Both the position numbers and the translations under genes were made by a program. A DNA stretch of 42,222 nucleotides from Monosiga brevicollis MX1 (taxonomy: Eukaryota; Opisthokonta; Choanoflagellata; Craspedida; Salpingoecidae): NCBI RefSeq assembly GCF_000002865.3, contig NW_001865074.1:3425-45646 (forward strand), read 5' to 3'. Numbering within the stretch: position 1 is the stretch's first letter; each line of letters starts with the position of its first letter. This document shows, piece by piece, positions 9,430 through 19,782 of the stretch. The notes below the pieces were generated by a model that saw only the letters and a list, made by a program, of their open reading frames with translations, ran no database searches and was not told the origin of the DNA.

Positions 9430-11339
9430 ATGTCGAGTGCGCGATCGGGTGTCGTGCGCTTCATTTCCGCTGCTCGGGCTGTACGACAACGTGCAACTTT
9501 GCTGCTGCCATTGGAAGCCTCCAAGAAACGGATCTTAGCCATGGTTGACGCTGCCAAGTGTGGCGCTGGTAGTGCCGCCAAACCCGCCGCGCTCGACGTC
9601 ATGCCAAAGTACGCCCATCCGCTCGTCGTGGACGCTCCACGCCAAGTTTATCGCACGGCCCGCTTTCAATCGCTCGCACCGACATGACCATTCGCTACGC
9701 TCCTGCCACACCTTTGCCCCCCCGTCCTGCGCTAACCTGTTCATTGATTATTCTTCTTCTTTTTCTTCTCCTTTTTTTCCCTTTTTTTTTTTTTTTTCAA
9801 AGAGCGCCGTGGTGGAGCTGGATTAGCACGAGCCGTGAGCTGCTGCTGTACTACCAGGCTCGAATCCTTTCCCACCTCCGGCATCCATTCACACTTCGTC
9901 AGGTTGAATTCGACTATCAAGACCAACCCCATCACATCAACACGCTCTCCATGCCCCCTTATCACCCGCAAGATGGACCGAGCTCTGACCGTGCCGTAAA
10001 CGCCGACGGCATGACAGTCGAACGAGCGCAGTCTGTTGGTCTTCCCCACCTGCTGCTAATTCACGGTTTCGCGGGTGGGCTTGCTTTATGGAATCTCTCT
10101 CTTGAGGCCCTGAGCCAACGGTACCAGGTTCATGCCATTGACGCCCCCGGTTTTGCCGACTCCTCCCGAATCAAGTTTTCAAAAGACCCTGACGCTGCCG
10201 AGGACGAAATTTGTGAAACCATCGAGGCCTGGCGTGCTGCCCAAGGCATTGAGCAAATGGTTGTAGCTGGCCACAGCTTTGGTGGCTTTATTGCCGGTAA
10301 CTATGCCCTCCGCCACCCGGAACGCGTTCAGCGTCTCGTGCTTCTCGATCCCTGGGGTTTGCCCCAAAAACCTGATGACCACAACTTTTCAAAATACCCC
10401 TGGTGGGCCCGCCTCTCCATCTCCGTCCTGTCCAAGTTCCCGCCCCTCGCCGTTGTTCGGTATGTTCACCCATTGCGCAACCTTGTATCACCGCATGTTG
10501 CTCCTTTGGCCGCCCATTCGTCGTCGCTGACCTTGGACTACTACCTTGGCTTTCTCCCTTTGGTTTTCGTGTGCCCTAGAGCTGCAGGCCCCTGGGGCGA
10601 ATCCTTGATGGGCCTGCGCAAAGATTTGGGCTTGCGCTTCAGGGAATATCTCGGCAATGATCGCGACTTTTATGGATGTTGGTCTCTCCTCACGTCTACA
10701 AGGGCCTCTCGTCGTCTGCTCGTGTTGAGTTTTCGGCGCAACACTTACCTCACTTGGGATTCGCTTACCGTCACAACGGGTTCATTTTTAGATATTTACC
10801 ACTGCAATGCCCAAAGCCCAAGTGGGGAACTGGCTTTTCATCACATGTCCATTCCCATTGGCTGGGCCAAAAACCCGCTTGCGCCCCGCCTTCCCCTCAT
10901 TGACGAGCGGTACGACACATTGCCACCCCTTGTACTCTTTTGCTGTAACTTTTCCTGCACCGACCACGCTGGCTTCTCTACCGCCAATCTACACCTCACT
11001 GCACCGCGTCTGGGCCATGTAGAATCCCAATCAACTTCATGTTTGGCGAGCAATCTTGGATCAGTCCGGAGCCTGCCGTCGCCTTCTCAGCCACTCGCCC
11101 CAATTCTACTGTATGTTACCCACAGCAACCAGCTCTCTGATGATAACTTCTTTTCTTGTTGGCCTTCCTGTGCCCAACTTTCTCATGCGTCTTCCATCTC
11201 CCATTTCAATCAGGTCAAATTCGTGCCACGCGCCGGCCACCACCTGATGTGGGACAACGCGCCCGTGTTCACGGAGACAATGCTTACACTGGCGGATGAG
11301 GAGGCTCGCCGCCATCGGGTGTCAGTCGACAGCGTCTGA
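9430..11339 (+). CDS. ABHD4/ABHD5 (CGI-58)-like alpha/beta hydrolase
   Basis: Proposed exons are 9430..9608, 9803..10459, 10580..10677, 10792..10909, 11023..11110 and 11214..11339 (421 aa). The first exon is the weakest: it encodes an Arg/Ser-rich, mitochondrial-presequence-like stretch and its GTACGC donor is chosen by phase. The core is unmistakable: LLLIHGFAGGLALW (oxyanion region), VVAGHSFGG (nucleophile elbow), LLDPWGLPQKP, YHCNAQSPSGE, IGWAKNP and FMFGEQSWI. At the end, GHHLMWD fits both the catalytic His and the HX4D acyltransferase motif. Animal ABHD5 has Asn in the elbow and is a lipase co-activator; here Ser is kept, as in ABHD4, so N-acyl-phospholipid lipase activity is plausible. 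Introns 10460-10579 and 10678-10791 are multiples of three with no in-frame stop. The gene ends 143 bp from the convergent SNX gene. Confidence 0.85.
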
Positions 11340-11482
11340 GTGATGCTTGTCTGTGCTCTTCAAAAGTAAACGTGGCTGATAATTGAATTTTTTTGTTTTC
11401 CCGAGAAGCGACGCGTGCTTCCAAACACATCTCCGGTTCCTTAAGTTCCTTTTCAAATGACCACTGGGGTCTCACCCATCCC

Positions 11483-13468
11483 TTACGCTTTTGAGGGTGC
11501 AGCAGGCGTCTGCTGGACAGACAAATCATGGGCTACCTCGGGAAATAGCTGAAGAATCAGCTCATCAAAGATGACCAGAAGAAGCTAAAAAAAAACACCC
11601 AACCCCAACAAGAGAGTAAGGCGGGCAGAGAAACGAGCTGCCGTCAGACCAAAGCAAGATGACCGGACCTGTCGATTCAACGCTTCCGATTGGAACAATC
11701 CATAAATGTCCAAGACACGAAGAACCAGCTGGGGCTTGATCACATGTGCCTTGACGAGAGGCTGCAGCATTTGCTCCAAGGTATCGCGCACAGCAGTTCG
11801 CGAAGCAGCTTGCGCTTCGGGTGAGCGGACGACCTCTTCTGGATGAAACACCGACTGCATCAAGAGGCGAATATCGTCCTGAAGCGTGGCTTCTGACAAG
11901 TTACAATCCAACTGTGTATCAAGCCAAGGAAGAAGGCAGACACACGTCACCACGACGTGCAAGACGAGTACCAAATTGAGAAGGTGCAGTGGCAAGAGGG
12001 GCAGCCGCGGGCTGGCGGTCAGAAAAGGGGCAAAGGGATACATGAGACCGACCTGAAACGCGAGAAAGCGGTCAATAAAGTCGTCCACGGTTGCGGCCAA
12101 CGGACGACGTAAACCCAACAACACCAGCGGACTGGCCCACTCAGGTAGACCGTTTTCCAACACTGTTTCCAGCAACTGTGTCACCCGCCGTCCCACTGGC
12201 AAGGGGTCTTTGTCTGTCGATGCAGCGCAAAAGCGTTGATGCAATCATAGTGAGGCACACCATCTTTGGGCAGTGAGCAGAGGAGCGGCAGTAAGGGTTG
12301 GTTCGACATACCGAGCATGAGCTGCTGATACGAGGCACGAACGCCCGCCAGACGTTCATGCATCGCAGGCGTCAGACTTGGCCCATTCTCGCGGCGAATG
12401 GGTCGCCGGAGCAGGGCTGGATCGGGCATGGATGCTTGTAATGTGTCTCCTTCGAGCCGTTGTTGTTGCTCCCGCAACCTGCGCCGCACCCCACCCGTGA
12501 GGACTTGATCAAAGATCACCAAGGGCTCCACGCAACGCGCAGCGAGGAATTCAGAACACACATTTCTTCGCGATCTTCATCAAAGGCCCGTCGCGAGACT
12601 TCGAAAAGCTGCAGCAGCTTGGCAATTTTTGATTTGGCCTCCTTCTTGGCCTTGTAGAACATGTGGCCCTTGTGCTCCCGGCGTGTGAGAATGATGTTGC
12701 TGACCGACTGACCAAATTCAATCATTGCCCAGGCGTAAGCTATGGACAATTCCTGCACGCCGCGACAAGAACAGCACGGCCTACACGCTTACCTTGAAAT
12801 TGTCCACGTCGGGCCTTAAAAAGGCATAGATTGCTCGGCGGCAGTCCACATGTTGATGAATTAGCTTGTGCTGCAAAAGGTATTGCAAGTACACGTGCAG
12901 CTGTTCCCGGCGCGCCTCAATGTGCCTTTCGTCAAGGCGGTTAAAGTTCTTTTTAGCGGGAAGCTTCAGGTCATCGTCGGGATAGAATTTCTATAAAGGC
13001 GGACAAGTCAGGACAAGCTCCATCCAGTAAGCGACGGTCAAGGGCTTGGTAGAAAGGCTTTGATCAAGACGAGGGCGAACCTTGACCACTCGATCCAGCG
13101 TGAAAAAGTCAGAGTACCTGTGCTCCACCGTCCAATTGTTGGCTTCACCCTGTTTGAACAAGGTGGCGTCTAAAGTAGGTAGGGCGTGAGTCAGGGGCAG
13201 AGGGTGAGTCAGGGGCAGAGAGTGAGTCAGGGGCTTGAAGGAATGCGAGCACCACAAAAGCAGCCCCCAGGTGATACGGGAGACGGATCGCATACCATGG
13301 CCATCTGCGCCTTTCATCACGACGAGGATGGGGTACACCACATGTTGTTTGCTGCCCGTGCCTACCACGCGCGGATTCTTGATCTTGACAACCATGTGCT
13401 AAAGCCACAGAACGTGGGAACGGGGGTCAGACACACGTGGACGACACTGATACAGGTGACAGTGCACG

Positions 13469-13513
<45 letters not shown>

Positions 13514-15887
13514 GGCAAACCTTGAGAGCGCGCAGCTGCCGTTCATCCTCGGGTGTTTGATCTGATTCATCCAAGCCCTCAGCAGCAATCGTTGCATTTT
13601 CTTCGGGAGCGGAAGCAGCACTCGAGGGAGGTGTGAAATCCTCCAAACCCACTGAGCCAGTCGAGCCTTGACGCGGTGTTGAAGCTGCAGTGGTGGAGAC
13701 TGGCTGGAGTGTTGCGCTCCGCTCGCGCATGGGTGCACTTTCCACCTCAAACACGGAGGAGCGCGAAATCGCAGATGGCGATGGCTCATCCGGGGAATTG
13801 GGACCCTGCCAAGAAGGTGCGACACGTAAGCAAAATGGAGCCAAAGTACAAGTTGCGGAACAACTGCCAAGGAAAAGCAAGTTAGCAATCATCACGCACC
13901 GTATCAACGCCGAGCATGTCGAGCCGAGCATTGCTATCAAGAGTCATGGCGCGGGCACGAGCGCCATCCACGGGCGGCCGCGCTCTCTTGATACTTTCAC
14001 TCAAGGAGGCAGCGTGGCGCGATGAGGGCTCATGAGGCAAAGCGGTACTGGAGGCTGCGGCTGTGGTGGTGGTCGGCGTGGCTTTGTCTGAGAGTATAAG
14101 CATCGACTTTGCGCGTTTGCCTCTTTTTTTCTTGTCTGCCTTGGTGGGGCCGGCCAGTACATCAAAGTGGGGATCTTCCATCTCGGATGGCGTTGGGGGT
14201 AACTGCAGTCCGGCAATGTGCGTTTCAGGCTTTTGCTTTTCGCGGCGTGGAGCAGCGTGCGAGGTCTTTGGCCCCAGGCGATGGGTCAGAAAGAGTTTGC
14301 TCTGAAGAAAGCCAGGCAGGTACCGCTTCTCGAGGAGACGATAGGCGATGCTGTAAAGCTGGAGAAATAGCTGCTCGGGGGGCTCGCCGCTCTGTGCCTT
14401 GACTTGGGCTCGAACAGCCGCCTCGCGAGACGCTTCCAAGCGCAGGTCAGGCTCTCCAGCTGCAGCCATTTCATACGCCTCAAAGGTGGTGGCGGCGTTG
14501 GACCAAGCCAGGGGCCGGTAGTCGGCATCGTCGCGTCGCTCATTGGCCTGAGTGGTGAAGGTTTCCGCTGCGGAAACAAATGTGAGGAGGTGTTCGACGC
14601 CCAGAGCGCTACAGTAGCGGATGAAAAGGGAATGCAGCTCGGGGGCGAGCATGATTTCGGGGAGGCGCATGCGTAGCCCAGAATCGGGATTGTGCGTGTG
14701 CGTTTTATCGCCGGCCGTATCCTGCTCGACAAAGCGGCGAAGAAACTCAACGGTGCCGCTGCTGGTGGGGTAAGCGTATGCCGGGGCAGGCTGGTGGAGC
14801 TGAAGGTCAAAGATGGAGTTGTAGAGGTCGGGGTAAGTCAGAGCATCGACGGTGGGTTTGAAAACGTAGGTGACAAGGAGCTCGCGGAAGAGGAGGCGCA
14901 TGAGGGTGCTTCCATGAATGTTGGGCCGGAGAAGGCGCGGTAGCAGCGCCTCGACCATGCGGCGCATGTACTGGTTGTACTCGGCCGGGTCAGCATAACC
15001 CAGACCGGGATGGGCGGTGGCGGGGTCTTCGAGGAGGGCCGCCTCCACGAGGCCGGCAAGGCGCTCGTTGTCAACAATGCTGACGGCGCGCAGCTCTGGC
15101 TCCGCTTCACGAATGACTGCAGCGGCGTCCAAGCAGGTCTTGATGTGCGCACATAGGTGCGGTGCCACGGTGCGCTGGATGAGGCCGTCCAGGTCTACGT
15201 GCAGCGCGCGTTGGACAATGGTGGCGAGAAGGAATCGAAGCTCAATCTTGACCTCGTCAACAAAATCGGTGTTGTCGGTGAGGAACTCAAACCAAGAGTA
15301 GATGAAGGAGCGAACAACTTCATCGAGAAACTCGTGGAGCGTTTGATCAAGGCCCTCTGCAATTTCCAAGCCCTCCCATGGATGCGTCTGGGAGCGCTGG
15401 GGCCTGGTGCGGGCGCGCGTACAGCTGGGTTGGCCACAGTCGCGGCAGGCGTGGACCTCGGTGCTGGGCGCATGCACATCGTCTGCCTGCGCAACCGCAC
15501 GTGGAACATACGATGCAGCCACGCGGGGCGGCCAGATCTCGGGGTCTCGGGCAGGAAGGGTGGGCAAAAGAGATGCGAGGCGTGTCAGGCGTTTCTGCAG
15601 GAGCAAAGCCAGTCCAGTGCCCAAGAGGAGGCCGAGGACAAGCACAACCACAACTTGCATTCTACGATAAGGCAAGCATAGCCCACATGAGTGCAGGCCA
15701 AGGGCGAGGTTGGAGTCAAATGAGATCGGGGCAAGTCGTGCCAAGCACCACCACCATGAAAGACGTACTGAGTGGCGAGCGCCACGACGAGCGCAAGCAG
15801 AGCGCCGAGGAGTTGCAAGTCCGATTCCGTAACGCTGCGCCCCATGAACGGCCGCAGCGCAAGCTGCACTTCGTGCATCAGATCCAT
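11483..15887 (-). CDS. PXA-RGS-PX-Nexin_C sorting nexin (SNX13/14/25 type)
   Basis: Eleven exons, in order of translation: 15887..15769, 15661..13900, 13805..13521, 13398..13296, 13169..13081, 12990..12793, 12752..12562, 12478..12312, 12195..12053, 11911..11669, 11584..11483 (1133 aa, phases consistent). The first junction fuses two hydrophobic stretches (residues ~24-60) into an N-terminal membrane hairpin, as in SNX13/14. PXA covers ~140-320 (IYSWFEFLTDNTDFVDEVK); RGS ~375-495 (PELHSLFIRYCSALGVEHLL). PX covers ~725-850: VVYPILV, WTVEHRYSDF, and LPAKKNF. The RYSDF Arg would bind phosphoinositide. The C-terminus is a Nexin_C domain ending LNRQ then LILQLFPE. Animal homologues sit at ER-endosome or ER-lipid droplet contacts. 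The linker at ~610-720 is Ser/Thr/Pro-rich. Intron 13520-13399 contains a 42-T tract. The exon 7/8 and 8/9 boundaries are the least secure. Confidence 0.85.
13471..13512. repeat. Uninterrupted A42 homopolymer (T42 on the sense strand) inside an SNX intron
   Basis: Forty-two consecutive A residues on the plus strand lie in the intron between SNX exons 3 and 4. On the transcript this is a giant U-tract about 70 nt upstream of the TTTAG acceptor. Length polymorphism or assembly error is likely here. Confidence 0.9.
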
Positions 15888-16169
15888 CCTGTCGATAACA
15901 GTGGCTATTCAAAGGCCACGGGCACTTGCACAGCGGCAAAGCTTGCCGCTAGCCAGCGCGACGCGGTTCGTCGCCGCTTGGTCTGGAGGACGCTTTCCCA
16001 TCAACCCCAGGCCAGCGGCCATTGCCGAATGCCAGCGTTCCAGGCGAGAAGAACAACCCGCCGAGATGGATCAACGGTTGACGATTCCCTGCTCACCACG
16101 TCAAACCCCTCTAGACGGAGAAATCGGCGCGCCAGAACAGGCAGACAAGGCGCCGGCGCCCCCAGAACA

Positions 16170-16267
<98 letters not shown>

Positions 16268-16372
16268 CGGAGGTTTTTTGGCGACAAATTCGAATACCAT
16301 CACTGATTTCTTCAGCTGTAGAAAACATGTAAAATCAACAACTCCCCTCTTATTTCACAGTTTGCTAAAGTT

Positions 16373-16424
<52 letters not shown>

Positions 16425-16939
16425 CACAGGCACATGCTAAAAGGGCAGCGGGGGCGAGCGAAGGGCAGCGGTCAGCTGAGTGGGCATGCATGAATAGGCT
16501 AGAGAGTGTGCCCTGCCCATGATAGATGGATAGATAGACACAACCCAATGAATTAGGGCTGCACTACTCGAGCCGCAATTTGCCATTGTAACGACCAGGT
16601 CAATTGTTTAGAGAGAGAGAGAGCACATGTGATCACAAATGATCAGAGAAGAGGTGCACAGATAAACAAGAATTAGAGACACGAACAACACGTCTCCTAC
16701 ACGTAAGCTAAAATCAAAGGCTTAAAAGAGAAAGGTATCAGGCTAAGGTACAGTCCAGAGCATCTCAACCAGTAAAGGACTAATGACTATTGTATCATTT
16801 TCTTGGCAGTTGCGCGCGAGCGCTTCCTCACGTCCCCGCGCCGTTTGCTCTCTCTCCCTCTCTCTCCCTCTCTCTCTCTGTGGTGGACGTGCTCCTCGGT
16901 CAGATCATCTAGATAGACACGGCGAGGACGGCGAGCGGA
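15888..16939. other. Divergent intergenic gap with long GA and CA microsatellites
   Basis: The gap separates the SNX gene (-) from the secreted-protein gene (+). It contains a (GA)n run of about 92 bp (16172-16264) and a (CA)n run of about 47 bp (16376-16422). A CT-rich stretch at 16849-16878 lies just before the secreted-protein start. No exon is seen. Confidence 0.85.
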
Positions 16940-18218
16940 ATGGCGCGGTTCGGGATCCTGCAGGCTTTCTGCCTGGCAGCCATTGGTAGGTGTCTGTCGT
17001 TCTAAGAGATGCCAAGGCACCTCGGTCCGAGGCGGGACGTTCAGAAGAAAAACCTGTGAACTTGGCTGGCAGTGACACTCACAGGATTGAATGCCGGTAG
17101 TTGTGGCCTTGGCGAGCGGAGAATATCTGGTCATGTCTGATTGCAATGATGCCAAGTCGTCGACCGTCTCAACGCATTGGTCCTACAAGACCCACGCCTG
17201 CTTAAACTACCACACGGGTCATTCAGATATGTACTTCTGCGAGAACGGACGCGTAAGCTTTTATGAATCTCTTGAACGCCAGAGCCACCCCGAGCAATTT
17301 CGACTCGACTCTGTTTTCGCTTATCACAGACGATGGCTTACACGTACGCTCTGCTTCATGACTGTCGTTTAGGCCAAGCTGCGTCGCTGGTTGGGCAAGA
17401 GCGATTGCAGTGGTGTAGGTCCAACCCCTTGGCCAGTCCAGCTTGATCAAGATCACGATTATTGATCACGTTTGTGTCGAACCATGCCATCTTTCACAAC
17501 GCATGTGACCCGGTGTAGGCGCCAACCACGGCTTGGAGCTACAAGACCAACGTCTGCTTGGGCCCACGCATGATGTATTGTGTTGATCAGCTGCCCAAGG
17601 GCGTGGCCCGGGTTAACTACCACACTTCGAGCGACTGCAGCGATGAACCCTTTTACGTCGATGTAATGAGCAGCCTGTGCACGCGCGGAAACGATAAATC
17701 ATCAGGAAGCGTCGTCTGCCAAGACCCTATCATGGCCATCACTGTCTTTAGCAACACCGACTCGTGTGATCCTCGTGAAGCCACCGACGTGGAGACTCAC
17801 AGTCTCACCACTAACGAATGTGTGGCTGACGTCGACCCCAACAACGATGACATCTTCGACTTTGAAACCGATGCATGGTGCGTGCACGCAGCGTGTTTAG
17901 CTTGGCAAACTCACCTGACGCACCTCATGGAGATCAAACTCACTGCCTTGACTGCCACGCGACTAACACAGGTCCAACGATCAAGATGACTGGGATGGCG
18001 ATTACGTGGTGGACGATGATGCTACCAAGGCCCGGCGGCGATCCCTTGCTCCCGTGCCTCCACTCGAGCGCGCAGGTCTTCTTCCCATGACTCACGAGCG
18101 TCGTGACGTGAACAACTACATTTCCATCACTTGCACGAGCGGCACTGCTAGCCCGCTCAGTCATTGGGCCACCAGCTTCCTTCTCGCGCTCTTTGTCGCG
18201 GTTATCCGGCACTTCTAG
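16940..18218 (+). CDS. Small Cys-rich secreted protein, probably GPI-anchored; family unknown
   Basis: Five exons: 16940..16985, 17101..17252, 17373..17414, 17519..17877, 17972..18218 (281 aa, one frame). The N-terminus is a clear signal peptide (FCLAAIVVALAS). The mature part has two related blocks: CNDAK...HWSYKTHACLNYH at ~30-52 and CSGAPTTAWSYKTNVCLG at ~79-97. Each has Cys residues around a WSYKT core, so an internal duplication of a small disulfide domain is likely. More Cys pairs follow to ~185. An Asp-rich segment at ~190-215 (NDQDDWDGD, VVDDD) and a basic patch (KARRRS) come next. The C-terminus is a short hydrophobic run (FLLALFVAVI) after small residues (SGTASP), typical of a GPI-attachment signal, although a single membrane span is possible. 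I do not recognise the family. It may be an extracellular-matrix or surface protein. Confidence 0.7.
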
Positions 18219-19499
18219 GCCGTGGCACCAGCGCGCAAACACCCGGCCATTTGATTTTGGCTTCAAGCGTGCGCGCGTTCGTGTCGCCACCCCATATCAG
18301 CCAACCTTTTTAATTTACTTCAACTCTCAAGCTGACTCTGCAGTCATTTTCTTCACATCAGTGCAAGCGAGAAGGGGTAATCAGGGTAGTGATAACTTTG
18401 CCTGGCGTGGCTCGAGATGGCTGCGATCTCACAAGGGGCCAATGTCTGCGAGCGCAGCGATCACGTTCGTTGTTAGCCGTCATTTGCTGGTGATGTGGCA
18501 CCAAGCTGGCGCGCTAGAAAGCGGGGCGTTGTTTTCATTTGAGCCTGGCCGGTTGACCAGGACGCACCCATTGACTTGGAGGGTCAGACGCTGCGAGCGC
18601 TTTCAACATTTTTGTTGAGTTCGACATTAACAAGACCCGCGCTGCTGTTGTGCCGGAGGCCCCTTCCAACCCAAAAAAGGCAGAACCACAGCATTGCGGT
18701 CTATGGAGTGCTGCGAGCAAGTTTGTTCTTGTGTCTGTTTATCAATGGCCGCGAAAATTAAACTTTGGACATCATCCGTTCATGCTGCGCTGATTGTCAA
18801 AAGGTATGCATGGTGTTTTTTTAAAAGGAAACAACGCGAGGGACACGGCGAGTTGCTACACTGCGCATGTCGGCTTGCCAGCTGAGCTGTCATGCTTGGA
18901 GATCTTCTGCTGCTGAGCTTGAGTTCTCTCGCGCTTTTTTTTCCTTCCGATCTCAGGGCCCCCAGCGCAGCACAACCGTGTACGAATCCCTAGACCGAAG
19001 CTGGGGGCGTCAGCCAATCGCACACCACTTTTGCTACACACCGCACGACGCTCACTGACAACGGGAAGGGGTGGAGGGGTTCATACGATGGCACACAAAC
19101 ATTCATTTTCCTGAAACAGTTTCGAGTTGCATGCACGCAAGTTGAAAGGATGATGCAAGCAAATACAGTTCACGCCCGATCGCTGTCCGAGTCACAATTT
19201 GTGGCACTGACTGCAAATTACGATCCATTTGACAGGTGGTTGGTAGGGCCACGACCTCAACAGCCATCCACCGGGGTGACTGACGGTCGTTAGACCGTCT
19301 GGTTTCTCGTTTCTGCGCTTGTTCGTTCAGGGAAAACCAAAATCAAGACAGAGTATCAAAAAGAACCCGTACACAAAAAAACGACTCCGAAAACCTCATC
19401 CTGCTCACAAGCAGCGCGGGATCAAGTAAAGGTGGGTGTTGCCACGTCACGAGCGCCGTTGACACCACGTCACTGACACAACGCGAACTCACACACGAA

Positions 19500-19549
<50 letters not shown>

Positions 19550-19782
19550 AGTGGGATCAGTGCACTTATGAAGGAGTGAGCGAGCAATCCATGATATTAT
19601 TGTTATCATCAACTAACAAGACAAACGAACGGTGAAGGTAGACTCTGAGGTAGCGGATCAAGCCTGACACGTCACAGTGCGAGCGATCGAGATTGCTAGC
19701 AGAGTAATGTTCTCTCGTGAGGCTGGGCAGTGGCATTTTTCTATCGCTCATTCACTGGCTTTTCGACTGGCCGGCGCAACCC
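18219..19782. other. 1.56-kb spacer with a CA microsatellite, no supported gene
   Basis: No frame of convincing length or coding character is present in this spacer between two plus-strand genes. A (CA)n run lies at 19502-19546, about 240 bp upstream of the GTPase-like start codon. Small palindromic and GC-rich stretches occur, but I could not fold them into a recognisable RNA gene. Confidence 0.6.

Noticed and set aside
9684-9802. ABHD start at 9684 with a Leu/Phe-rich membrane segment
   Set aside because: The hydrophobic stretch is encoded by the polypyrimidine tract before a splice acceptor, so it is most likely intron.
11912-12052. Hydrophobic Leu/Val-rich segment inside the SNX Nexin_C domain
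   Set aside because: It matches a stop-free 141-nt intron with a GTCGGT donor and CACAG acceptor. Removing it restores Nexin_C continuity, although retention remains possible.
15889-16493. Arg-Glu repeat frames on the plus strand and Ser-Leu repeats on the minus strand
   Set aside because: They are the GA microsatellite read in frame, with no flanking conserved sequence.
18219-19782. Possible extra small gene or RNA in the 1.5-kb spacer
   Set aside because: Several frames of 60-140 codons exist on both strands, but none shows a domain, splice-consistent partner or coding bias. No tRNA-like fold was found by eye.
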